From: Streptomyces sp. NBC_00461
GTDB lineage: Bacteria > Actinomycetota > Actinomycetes > Streptomycetales > Streptomycetaceae
DNA length: 64,000 nt
Assembly (NCBI RefSeq): GCF_036013935.1
Contig: NZ_CP107902.1
Span: forward strand, 124,001 to 188,000
Reading direction: 5' to 3'
Positions 44,516-52,223 of this stretch are shown here, in pieces. The first letter of the stretch is position 1, and each line of letters opens with the position of its first letter. The position numbers were made by a program, and so were the translations under genes. The notes below the pieces were generated by a model. It did not search any database. It saw only the letters and a list, made by a program, of their open reading frames with translations, and had not been told where the DNA came from.

Positions 44516-45580
44516 ATGAGAAGCAGACGCAGAATCCTGCAAACCTCTGTGGCCGCCGCCGTCGGCATCAGCGGACTGGGTGCCATCGGCGCTGCCGCGC
44601 TCAAAGCCGGACCCGGCCACGAGACTCCAGCACCTGCGCACCTCCGCGGCACAGCACCGCTGCCGTATGCGCAGGTCATCTCCCTGAATCTGGCAGTCGA
44701 TAAAACCCGCTGCATCGGCGCACTCCGTGCCGCACACCGATCCGTAGCAGCCGTCGATGGCGGGAAGACAGCTGCCTGGCTGGCGCTCGGTACAGATGCG
44801 CTACCTCAAAGCTCCGACGCCCCCCGACAGCTGAAAAGGATGCCTTCTTTCGCCGGCGACGTAATCGATCCCTCTCAGTCGCACGGCGACCTCCTGTTGC
44901 ACATCACCGGAACCTCGACCCGCGCGGTGAAGGACGCGGCCGAACGAGCACTGCAGGCCCTGCCGCACTGGGACGTGCGCTGGCGCCTGGACGGACATCG
45001 CCCTGAAAACCACACCGAGCACGGCAGAGGACTAGCCCGCAATCCGTTCCACTTCACCGAGGGCTACGGCAACCCCGACACCTCGGCAGGGATTGCTGAG
45101 CGAGCGGTCGTCAGGGCAGACCAGGGCGAACCGGCCTGGACGGTAGGCGGAAGCTACCAGGTGGTTCGGATCATCCGGCTCGCCACCGATTTCTGGGACC
45201 GCGACACCATCCACGAGCAGGAACGCATCATCGGCCGCCGCAGGGACGGCCGATGGCTGGACGGCACCCCCAGCGATGAACGGCCCGCCTTCGCCACCGA
45301 CCCGCACGGCACGATCACACCACTCGACGCACATGTACGCAAAGCAGCCCCCGACCGCCGCCACCCACCGCCCCTGGTCCGACGCGGCTACAACTACCAC
45401 CGCAGCACCGACGACCAGGGCCTGATCTTCTCCTGCTTCCAACGCGACCTGGCACAAGGCTTCGAGGCCGTCCAGCACCGGCTGCAGGGCGAAGCCATGG
45501 CCAAATACACCCTCACCGTCGGAGGCGGATACTTCTTCGTCCCCCCACCCGGCGACGGCTGGCTCGACGCAGTGGCATGA
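44516..45580 (+). CDS. DyP-type haem peroxidase with Tat signal
   Basis: 354 aa. ATG 44516 starts a twin-arginine signal (RSRRRILQTSVAAAVGISGL). The peroxidase core is FHFTEGYGNPDTSAG, where the usual GxxDG motif is replaced by FTEG, then WTVGGSYQVVRIIRLATDFW, HEQERIIGRR, the haem-ligand His region around ITPLDAHVRKA, LVRRGYNYHRSTDDQGLIFS and GGYFFVPPP. DyP enzymes reduce peroxides with haem outside the cytoplasm; members in streptomycetes can also take part in copper-dependent morphology. The distal Asp being Glu here is a change at a catalytic position. Located behind the SecA-like gene, same strand, 68 bases apart; relation to the toxin is unclear. Confidence 0.8.
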   Translation: MRSRRRILQTSVAAAVGISGLGAIGAAALKAGPGHETPAPAHLRGTAPLPYAQVISLNLAVDKTRCIGALRAAHRSVAAVDGGKTAAWLALGTDALPQSSDAPRQLKRMPSFAGDVIDPSQSHGDLLLHITGTSTRAVKDAAERALQALPHWDVRWRLDGHRPENHTEHGRGLARNPFHFTEGYGNPDTSAGIAERAVVRADQGEPAWTVGGSYQVVRIIRLATDFWDRDTIHEQERIIGRRRDGRWLDGTPSDERPAFATDPHGTITPLDAHVRKAAPDRRHPPPLVRRGYNYHRSTDDQGLIFSCFQRDLAQGFEAVQHRLQGEAMAKYTLTVGGGYFFVPPPGDGWLDAVA

Positions 45581-45956
45581 GGAGGAGCGGCCCTGCGCGT
45601 GCTGCCCCCGCCTCCGCCTCGTCGCAGAGCGCCCGCCGCCCCGGCACGCGTCGGGCAGGGCGTGACGCGCTCCGCGACGGGCGGGATCGGAGGGGGATGG
45701 GCGGCTGCACGGACTTGCGCAGGGATCATTGGACTCGACACTCACATGATCTTGGAAGCTCGTGCTTGTCCCGCGTCCGGGCCACCGCCGGCGCACATCG
45801 GGAAACTCACTCAAACCGCGACTACGCCGAAGCCCTGAGGCATGTACGGAGAACGGCCCTCCGACTCTTGCCGGGTGACGTTGAAGGCGGCGGCGATGAC
45901 ATCGAACGTTGTGCGTCTTCGAACGCGCAGGCTACGGGGGCTGGTGGGACACGCTG
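45581..45956. other. Intergenic, no gene seen
   Basis: Lies between convergent genes (peroxidase and immunity protein). No frame with similarity. A transcription terminator would be expected but none was clear. Confidence 0.4.
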
Positions 45957-46613
45957 CTACGCCGAAGCGACCCTGCGGCAGATCATCTCAAGCCATTGCC
46001 GGAGCGACATCCCTTGCGGCGGCAGAAGGTCGAGCCCCAGCGCCTCAGTTGCCGTGTCGAGTTCCTGATCCGAGGACGCCATGGCCAGGAGTTCACCCAT
46101 CTCCTGCACTGCCTGTGCACGGTCTTCTGGTAGGGCTTCGCTGACGTACTCATCCAGAGCCTCATCGCGTGAATCGTAGATATACGAGAAATCCCGATGA
46201 AAGTAGGCTCCGAGCAGCTGACTCAATGCAGGGAATCGCTCGTTCCATTCCCACGAGTTCTGCGGGTTCACGTAAGGGACGCGGGATGGGTCTTGCAGGA
46301 GCTGGTAGAGATGGCCTCTGACGATGCGCAGGCAATCCTCCACGCTCGCCCCCATTGGCGGGCGGATGTGCGGCAGGTTTTCCACTTCATCTGCAATCTC
46401 TTCGGAGAAGAGCCCGACGGAAAGTAGGTCATCAATTTGACGGAGCGCCGTTGCCGCGCGGTCAGGGTCCCTCGCGGCGATCCTGAGATACGAGGCCAGG
46501 CCGGGACCAGGGGCCTCCGCGGTGTCGGAGAAGGTGAAGCCTGTCTGTGCATAGGCTTGCAGCAGGCTGCCGAGTTCGTAGAAACGCTGTCCGGGAGGGG
46601 GCGGCTGGCTCAT
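45957..46613 (-). CDS. CdiI-type immunity protein, two similar domains
   Basis: 218 aa from ATG 46613 (MSQPPPPGQRFY) with GGAGC upstream; the frame is open to 46718 but that part overlaps the toxin gene. The C-terminal half (FPALSQLLGAYFHRDFSYIY, DEALDEYVSEALPEDRAQAV, LDLLPPQGMSLRQWLEMICR) matches the contact-dependent growth-inhibition immunity family (CdiI_2-like). The N-terminal half (FYELGSLLQAYAQTGFTFSD with ASVEDCLRIVRGHLYQLLQD) appears to be a diverged second copy. It is 17 bases downstream of the toxin gene on the same strand, the usual order for CDI pairs. Expected to bind and block the RNase A-like tip. Confidence 0.8.
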   Translation of the reverse strand: MSQPPPPGQRFYELGSLLQAYAQTGFTFSDTAEAPGPGLASYLRIAARDPDRAATALRQIDDLLSVGLFSEEIADEVENLPHIRPPMGASVEDCLRIVRGHLYQLLQDPSRVPYVNPQNSWEWNERFPALSQLLGAYFHRDFSYIYDSRDEALDEYVSEALPEDRAQAVQEMGELLAMASSDQELDTATEALGLDLLPPQGMSLRQWLEMICRRVASA

Positions 46614-46630
46614 GAGGTGCTCCGAAGGCA

Positions 46631-48181
46631 CTAGGGCTGGGGGAATGAGGTGAGGACGCGGTATCCGGATTTCGCCGACGGGTCGGCTTTCAGGATGACG
46701 CGAACCTTGTTCACCCATGTCGTGGGTTGTCCGTGAGTGAAGTCATAGCGAGTGAGGTGGAGCCCTGTGGGCTCGTCAAACTCCGCTTCCAGTCGCAGCG
46801 GATGCTTCGCGCCCTTGTTTAGCCATTCAGAGATCTTCCGCTGGTTTGGAGGTTGAGTTAGCGTCTCGTCCGTGAAGCGTTGGGCCTTATCGACGTCAAC
46901 GTATCGCGAGTCCGACTTCAGGTTCGGGTCTTCGCGCAGGCGTTTACGCATGCCGTCAGTGGTCTTGTCGACATGCTTGTCGATGGTATGAGACTTGCTC
47001 TTGCCTCCGAGGCTCTTACCTTCGTCACCGCGGACATCCGCACGGTGCTCGGGCTTGGTCCGCCCCTTGCGCTTACTCCTGGGCCACGCGTTGTAGTCCT
47101 CACCGGATCCATTCGATGCACCCTGCCCCATGAGTGCGATACCCGCGACGCCCAGGGCACCGGCCTGAACGGCGGCTTCAGTGGCGGCTGCTCCAGCAAG
47201 CACTCCACCTCCTGCCAGAACAAGGCCGCCGGGCGGGAAGAGCATGATCAGGGCAGCAAGCGCGAGGATGGTCAGCGCGATGCCCGCATACAACTCAAGG
47301 TCTTCCAGGAACGCCAGGAGCATCGAGACGGGTTGCTCGGTGACGTGACCGTCCAGGGGCTGGCCTTGCCGGTAGTGCGCGTAGAACAGCAATCCGCCGG
47401 ATATGAGCGCGCCGGTCGCGGGCCATACACGCAACCGGATCAGCGTGAGGGTTTCCGCGATCGGCTGGCGCCGGCTCACCACCCACGCCCGGATGAGCAG
47501 GATCAACTGGACGAGCGTCCAGGCCAGGGCAGCAGCACCGAACCACATCAAGATCGCGGGCCCGTGGCCGGTGGTGAACTGCTTCTGCAAGCCCTTGGTG
47601 GCGGTGAACGACCCCACCGCGAGGAACGCGAGCGACGGGGCCATCAGAATCAGCGGTATGAGCAGCAGGGGCCAGCGGCGTCGCCACGGGCTCTTGACCC
47701 CCGCCGACTTGAGATGTGCACGTATCTGAGCCTTGTCCCACGCCCCTTCACGGTCCGAAGCAGTGATGCGTGTCGCGAGATCCGACACAGCGGCGTACAG
47801 CGTCTGCAGGTGCTCGGGCGGTACTCGTCCGGCGGCGTAGCACAGCGATCTGCGCAGCCGGGCGAACCGTGCTGCGATCAGCAGAGTGAGGGGCAGATGC
47901 CACATCGCGAAGCCGCCCAGTGCGGCGAGCCCGGTGCGGCCTTCGCGCTCGCTGGCGAGCAGCACTGCCGGCATCGCGTGCCGGCCCCGGCGGATGGCCG
48001 CGTAATCGACGGCCATGGCGATCAGCAGGCACGCCAGCGGGAGCCAGCCGATAGCACTGTCGGCGTGTTTGAGCATGGTCCGCTGCCATGCATCGTCGGG
48101 GACGGGTCTGCCGCCCACGCCAGGGTAGTTGTGCAGGGCGTGGTGGCCGGTCGCGTACTCGTCAAATTCCTGTGCATCCAT
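46631..48181 (-). CDS. Multi-pass membrane toxin with C-terminal CdiA-type RNase A domain
   Basis: 516 aa. About seven hydrophobic segments lie in residues 40-370 (for example AIGWLPLACLLIAMAVDYAA, WPLLLIPLILMAPSLAFLAV, LTILALAALIMLFPPGGLVL). Residues about 400-516 are a soluble CdiA C-terminal RNase A-like domain: SHTIDKHVDKTTDGMRKRL with the catalytic His, RYVDVDKAQRFTDETL, WVNKVRVILKADPS, and GYRVLTSFPQP. Known family role: RNA cleavage in target cells. No signal peptide or RHS shell is present; the membrane domain replaces it, so the delivery route is unclear. ATG 48181 lacks a ribosome site and its 5' region ends exactly where a recombinase gene begins, so the start may have been trimmed by the island insertion (inference). 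Confidence 0.75.
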   Translation of the reverse strand: MDAQEFDEYATGHHALHNYPGVGGRPVPDDAWQRTMLKHADSAIGWLPLACLLIAMAVDYAAIRRGRHAMPAVLLASEREGRTGLAALGGFAMWHLPLTLLIAARFARLRRSLCYAAGRVPPEHLQTLYAAVSDLATRITASDREGAWDKAQIRAHLKSAGVKSPWRRRWPLLLIPLILMAPSLAFLAVGSFTATKGLQKQFTTGHGPAILMWFGAAALAWTLVQLILLIRAWVVSRRQPIAETLTLIRLRVWPATGALISGGLLFYAHYRQGQPLDGHVTEQPVSMLLAFLEDLELYAGIALTILALAALIMLFPPGGLVLAGGGVLAGAAATEAAVQAGALGVAGIALMGQGASNGSGEDYNAWPRSKRKGRTKPEHRADVRGDEGKSLGGKSKSHTIDKHVDKTTDGMRKRLREDPNLKSDSRYVDVDKAQRFTDETLTQPPNQRKISEWLNKGAKHPLRLEAEFDEPTGLHLTRYDFTHGQPTTWVNKVRVILKADPSAKSGYRVLTSFPQP

Positions 48182-48211
48182 TACAATGGATCATGAAAAG
48201 GAATCGAACGC

Positions 48212-48796
48212 ATGTACGACAAATTGGAGGGGCAACTCGCCTTCGGGTATCTGCGCATCAGCGATGACCGAGAAGGCAAAGAGCTTGGCGTTCAGCGCCA
48301 GGAAGAAGACATCAGGAAACTCGCCGTGCGGCTTGGCGTGACGTTGGTTCGCATCTACCGAGACAACGACATCTCCGCCAGCACCAACAGCAGCGAGCAC
48401 CGGGCAGACTACGAAGACATGCTGGGTCAACTGGAAGCTGGCCCCGTGCGGATCGTGCTCGCCTACACCAAATCTCGTCTCACTCGTAAGCCGGAAGAGA
48501 ACGAGCGGCAGGTCAAGCTCGGTCGGTTCCACGGAGTCCAGTACCACTACGTACGCGGACAAGCACTCAACCTCCAGGACTCGCAAGACCGCACGTGGGA
48601 CCGCATTCAAAACGCCATGGATGCGGGCACAGCCGAAGTCATCCAAGAACTCACCCTCCGTCAGAAGGAACAGAACGCACGCGAGGGCAAGTGGGACGGC
48701 GGGTGCCGCACCTTCGGCTACGGCTTGGTCATCGGGTTCGATCCGGTCAAGGGCAAAGACATCATCGACCCGCTTTGCTTGGCGATGAGAAGCTGA
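48212..48796 (+). pseudogene. Truncated serine recombinase/integrase at the island edge
   Basis: 194 aa from ATG 48212. The resolvase-type catalytic domain is intact: FGYLRISDDREGKELGVQRQ with the active-site Ser after YxR, YRDNDISASTNSSEHRADYE, and LAYTKSRLTRKPEENERQVK. It continues to GGCRTFGYG, where the large-serine-recombinase domain should begin, then becomes unrelated (VIGFDPVKGKDIIDPL) and stops. Full integrases of this type are more than twice as long. Thirty bases from the toxin start, it marks the left boundary of the acquired island. Confidence 0.75.
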
Positions 48797-49010
48797 ATGG
48801 AACCGTCGGCCAAACTGCCGGGTACGTTCTATTCGATGTCAAGGCTAAGCTCGGGTAGCATTGACCAGAATGGCCATTCATGTTATAAATAGATACATAT
48901 TGCCGTAATTGGTGATTGTATCGTGCCCCCTGTCTTCGGATGTGACACCTCGCTTGTTTCTTTCAAGCCGGTGGTGTGTCCCACCCGAATTGACCAAAGA
49001 GGCACACCTC
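48797..49010. other. AT-rich intergenic segment inside the island
   Basis: The segment around 48880-48935 (GTTATAAATAGATACATATT and following) is far more AT-rich than the rest of the window. It could hold a promoter, an Lsr2-bound silencer, or part of an old attachment site; no clear inverted repeats were found. Confidence 0.4.
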
Positions 49011-49475
49011 ATGTCGGAAGAAAATGACGAACACCAGCTCAGGCGGCAGGCCGAGTACCGTAGCTACGGCTTGAAGCCCGGCACCATCGCCTATCACTTC
49101 CAGCCCGAGTTCGGGTTGCTCTCCCTCAAGGAAGCTCTCTTCGAGAGCCCCTACGGCAACCCGAAGACTCTCGAAATACCCCTGACGGAGGAGCCCATCC
49201 ACGTCGTCGTCACTATGGCATCCCCGCAATACCTGCGCTGTGACAACAGCGATGATGGCTCGCGTGGGATTGCCTACTACGACAGACCGAACTGGTACTT
49301 CGAGGGCTGGATCGTCGGTTCAGGCTACAACCCTGGCGGCACGCTCGTACGGGTGCGTGTGTCTCTCGCCTGTGACGACACCGGACGCTTCGACACTGGC
49401 TACGTCCAGGAGATTTCGGAGAACTTCGACCCGGAGGACCCGATCATCGTGAAAGACACGCCAAGCCTCCCGTAG
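49011..49475 (+). CDS. Hypothetical island protein (154 aa)
   Basis: ATG 49011 with AAAGAGG upstream. Acidic protein: HQLRRQAEYRSYGLKPGTIA, then AYYDRPNWYFEGWIVGSGYN and a beta-rich end. No known domain or signal peptide. Codon use is less GC-biased than in the chromosomal genes to the left. It is followed by a terminator shared with the convergent lsr2 gene. Confidence 0.55.
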   Translation: MSEENDEHQLRRQAEYRSYGLKPGTIAYHFQPEFGLLSLKEALFESPYGNPKTLEIPLTEEPIHVVVTMASPQYLRCDNSDDGSRGIAYYDRPNWYFEGWIVGSGYNPGGTLVRVRVSLACDDTGRFDTGYVQEISENFDPEDPIIVKDTPSLP

Positions 49476-49512
49476 TCGTACCAACACCTCACCCCGCACC
49501 CTGAAACGAGAG

Positions 49513-49543
49513 CACCCCGCTGCCCGTTCAGGCTGGCGGGGTG
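49513..49543. terminator. Bidirectional hairpin terminator
   Basis: CACCCCGC at 49513-49520 pairs with GCGGGGTG at 49536-49543 (8 bp), followed on the plus strand by TTTCTC. It separates the convergent genes 49011-49475 and lsr2. Confidence 0.65.
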
Positions 49544-49574
49544 TTTCTCATTTCAGGGGTTCGCTGAGTTGGCG

Positions 49575-49907
49575 TTACGCGACCTTGGCCTTCGCGTACG
49601 CCTCCTTGATGTCCGCCGGGACACGGCCACGGTCGTTCACCTCGTAGCCGTTCTCCTTGGCCCACGCGCGGATCTGTGCAGTGTCGCTGTCGGCAACCCG
49701 CGCTGTACCTCCACGCTTGCCACCACGCGCCTGGCTCGTCTTCCTGCCCTTGTCGACGTACGACTCAAGAGCCTTACGCAGCTTGGCCGCGTTCTTCTCG
49801 TTCAGGTCGATCTCGTACGTCTTACCGTCGAGGCCGAACACGATCGTCTCGGACGCTTCGGACCCGTCGAGGTCATCGAGCAGTTGGATAATGGTTTGCT
49901 GCGCCAT
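49575..49907 (-). CDS. lsr2: Lsr2-family nucleoid-associated protein
   Basis: 110 aa. MAQQTIIQLLDDLDGSEASE, the dimerisation strand IVFGLDGKTYEIDLNEKN, a basic linker (KTSQARGGKRGG) and the C-terminal AT-hook-like DNA-binding domain with IRAWAKENGYEVNDRGRVPA (RGR) are all present; length is usual for the family. Lsr2 binds AT-rich DNA and silences foreign genes. This copy lies on an AT-richer island, so it is probably a mobile-element-borne paralogue rather than the core chromosomal Lsr2. Confidence 0.9.
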   Translation of the reverse strand: MAQQTIIQLLDDLDGSEASETIVFGLDGKTYEIDLNEKNAAKLRKALESYVDKGRKTSQARGGKRGGTARVADSDTAQIRAWAKENGYEVNDRGRVPADIKEAYAKAKVA

Positions 49908-50112
49908 CGTCGGTTAGTCCTTCTTCGTGTTCCATGTGAGCAACCTGTTTTGTTGCTGACTTTTTATCAGCGTGGTGACTGTGGGCGCAACGCGACGAGA
50001 AAATCAGTGCGGTAGAACCTGCCTGACGGTCGCGGGGTTCTTCATTTCTGGAGGTGCCGCTTGGAGCCGATCGACCACCAGGTCGTGGCCGGCCCACGCT
50101 GGATCGCCTCGT

Positions 50113-51123
50113 TCAAGACGACCGCGGAGCAACCTCGCGCCCGAGCTGCCATCGGTAGCGCTGCACTCGGACGAACTCCGTTCCTTCCTCCAGCACGGTC
50201 CGGACGGCTTGAAGGTCGACCGCCGGCTCATCGGGAAAGTGCGCATAGATCAGCTCGTGTACCTCAGCAGCAAGCAGCGGTTCGGCCTGCCGTGCCAAGA
50301 CGATGGCCACTTGCTGCCGGATCGTAGGCCGCGATGGTGCAGCGAGGATGACCTCACGCAGCTTCTCAACGCCCCGTCGCTCCCTCGCCATTGCCGCTTC
50401 CAGCTTGGTGCCGACCACTTCGAGTGCCTTGACGGCAAACGAAGCAGCCGCCTTCCTCCTGTTGGACTTCTTGAGGAGTAGCGCGCCGCCACCCAGAACG
50501 ACGGCGCCAATCGCCCACGGGGAGATGCCGGTCTGCCGTCCCAGGAGCTTGACCAATCCCACTGCACCCCTGGCCGGAAGCGCGGCTGCGTTCACCGTGA
50601 CGGCCTGGTCCCTCACACCATCGGCAATGTCGAGGACGGACTTCGCCGCTCGTTGCCAATCCTTCGGGGCGAACCCAGGCTTCTTCAGGTGCTTGTCATC
50701 TGAGAACACGACGCATGGCGCAATGAGCTTGGCCAACCAACCTGTTGGCACGTCGTCAGTGTCGGTGATCGCCAAGACCTGTTCGTCCGGGCCGTCGACG
50801 TCTGACATCGTGACGAACCGCAGCGCCGGTAGGTACTCAGCTTCAAAGTGGGCGCGGAGGGTGGCGAGTGGCACCAAACCACGCTCAGCCATCCTCGGAA
50901 GGTGCTCGTACGTCTCATCAAGGACGTGGTCGGCAGCATAGAGAGTTGCGGTGCCAGCGTCGCTCATCCGTAGCAGCCGCGACCGGAACCCCTTGCGGCA
51001 GTCGTTCTCGATACTGCTCAACAGCGCGTTGGTGTCCACGATGCCGACCAGATGCGGCGCGCTTGGACTGTAGGGATCAAGCGACGTGCGTCTGGCGATC
51101 GGTGCGCGCTGGTCTTCCGTCAT
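50113..51123 (-). CDS. PIN-domain protein with a membrane segment
   Basis: 336 aa. The PIN core is VGIVDTNALLSSIENDCRKG (first Asp), AADHVLDETYEHLPRMAERG, and ITDTDDVPTGWLAKLIAPCV with FSDDKHLKKPGF (later acidic residues). A hydrophobic segment near residues 205-222 (SPWAIGAVVLGGGALLLKKS) precedes a helical C-terminal region (LREVILAAPSRPTIRQQVAI). PIN domains cleave RNA. It is the gene immediately downstream of gajB on the same strand but separated by 65 bases. It might be a third component or a separate toxin-like gene. Confidence 0.7.
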   Translation of the reverse strand: MTEDQRAPIARRTSLDPYSPSAPHLVGIVDTNALLSSIENDCRKGFRSRLLRMSDAGTATLYAADHVLDETYEHLPRMAERGLVPLATLRAHFEAEYLPALRFVTMSDVDGPDEQVLAITDTDDVPTGWLAKLIAPCVVFSDDKHLKKPGFAPKDWQRAAKSVLDIADGVRDQAVTVNAAALPARGAVGLVKLLGRQTGISPWAIGAVVLGGGALLLKKSNRRKAAASFAVKALEVVGTKLEAAMARERRGVEKLREVILAAPSRPTIRQQVAIVLARQAEPLLAAEVHELIYAHFPDEPAVDLQAVRTVLEEGTEFVRVQRYRWQLGREVAPRSS

Positions 51124-51188
51124 GGATCAACGGTAGTCGTCGGGTATGACAGCCTCCATCAGGTTTCTGCGGTGAACAGGAGGCAGCC

Positions 51189-52223
51189 TCACGGCATGAC
51201 GAACGCTGCGCTGTACTTCGCCCGTGTCACCGCGACATACAGCTTCGCTCTGTCCCCGGCCTGACTAGCGTCCTTCGTCTTGCAGTACTTGATCATCGGT
51301 GCCGTGGGAAAGATGAGCACCCGGTCGAAGGTGCTGCCCTTCGAGGTGCCCATGTTCATTGCTTCCAATCCGCACGTGTCAGAGTTCTTGTTGTAGCGCA
51401 GCACGACCGGGGCATACTGCTCTGCATACGCCGGAGCGTCTGACTTCTTGATCTCGAAGATTCCGTCGTGGCCCGTGATTTCTGTGTTCTTAGAAACTGT
51501 ACGTGCAAGGTCGGGGTACAAATCATCCGCAAAATCGCAGATTTCTTGGTTGCACCGATAGCTCTCCACACGGTTCTCAACCAGGCATAGCTCAGCACGC
51601 TTACTGAGCCAGTCGACGATGCCGCTTCCCTTGAACTGCTTGTTCTTAGCCGCGTTGTTCGTCACGAAGGTGGCCTGGCGAGGGTCGCCGACGACAGTGA
51701 CGGCAATCGGCGACTTCATGAGAAGGTCCAGGAGTTCGAGGTCATACCCCGCCATGTCCTGGATTTCGTCAATGTAGATGTGGTCGTACATCCGAGACAG
51801 CCGGTCGACGACCATACCCTTACTCAGCCTGTTAGCCTCGAAGGAAAATGCCGATACGCCATCCCGATAGGCAGACTTGCCACGGTCTAGGTAGTACTGC
51901 TGAGGCTTACTCTTGGGGATGTACCTTGAGCGCTGACCTACGAAGTTGAGTCCACCCATCATGCCAGTCTCGCCAAGAACGAAGCTTTGATAGGGACGAG
52001 CGCACTCATTGAGAAGGAACGTGAACCAGCCCATGACTGTGACGTGTCCTGGAAGCACTCCCGTGCCCGCACTCAGCCGGTTCACGATCTGATGCAGGTT
52101 CTCGTTGGTATAGGTCGTCACCAACACGCGTTTGCTCGGATCAGCAACGACGCAGTCGATGATGTGCTGGGTCTTCCGCGAGCCGGCCGCCGCGATGACG
52201 GCCAGGTTATTAGACGACTGCAT
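51189..52223 (-). CDS. gajB: GajB-like UvrD-family helicase of a Gabija system
   Basis: 344 aa from ATG 52223, overlapping the gajA stop by 14 bases. SF1A motifs in order: I, IAAAGSRKTQHI; II, YIDEIQDMAGYDLELL; III, VTVVGDPRQATF; IV, VESYRCNQEICDFA; V, GSTFDRVLIFPT; VI, LYVAVTRAKYSA. It is shorter than typical GajB (about 490 aa), as if the accessory subdomains are reduced. GajB senses DNA termini or nucleotide depletion and activates the GajA nuclease. Motif I has Arg in place of the second Gly of GSGKT. Confidence 0.75.
   Translation of the reverse strand: MQSSNNLAVIAAAGSRKTQHIIDCVVADPSKRVLVTTYTNENLHQIVNRLSAGTGVLPGHVTVMGWFTFLLNECARPYQSFVLGETGMMGGLNFVGQRSRYIPKSKPQQYYLDRGKSAYRDGVSAFSFEANRLSKGMVVDRLSRMYDHIYIDEIQDMAGYDLELLDLLMKSPIAVTVVGDPRQATFVTNNAAKNKQFKGSGIVDWLSKRAELCLVENRVESYRCNQEICDFADDLYPDLARTVSKNTEITGHDGIFEIKKSDAPAYAEQYAPVVLRYNKNSDTCGLEAMNMGTSKGSTFDRVLIFPTAPMIKYCKTKDASQAGDRAKLYVAVTRAKYSAAFVMP

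Noticed and set aside
45577..46068. 163-codon plus frame after the peroxidase
   Set aside because: Ser/Arg-rich, overlaps the immunity gene antisense, no ribosome site.
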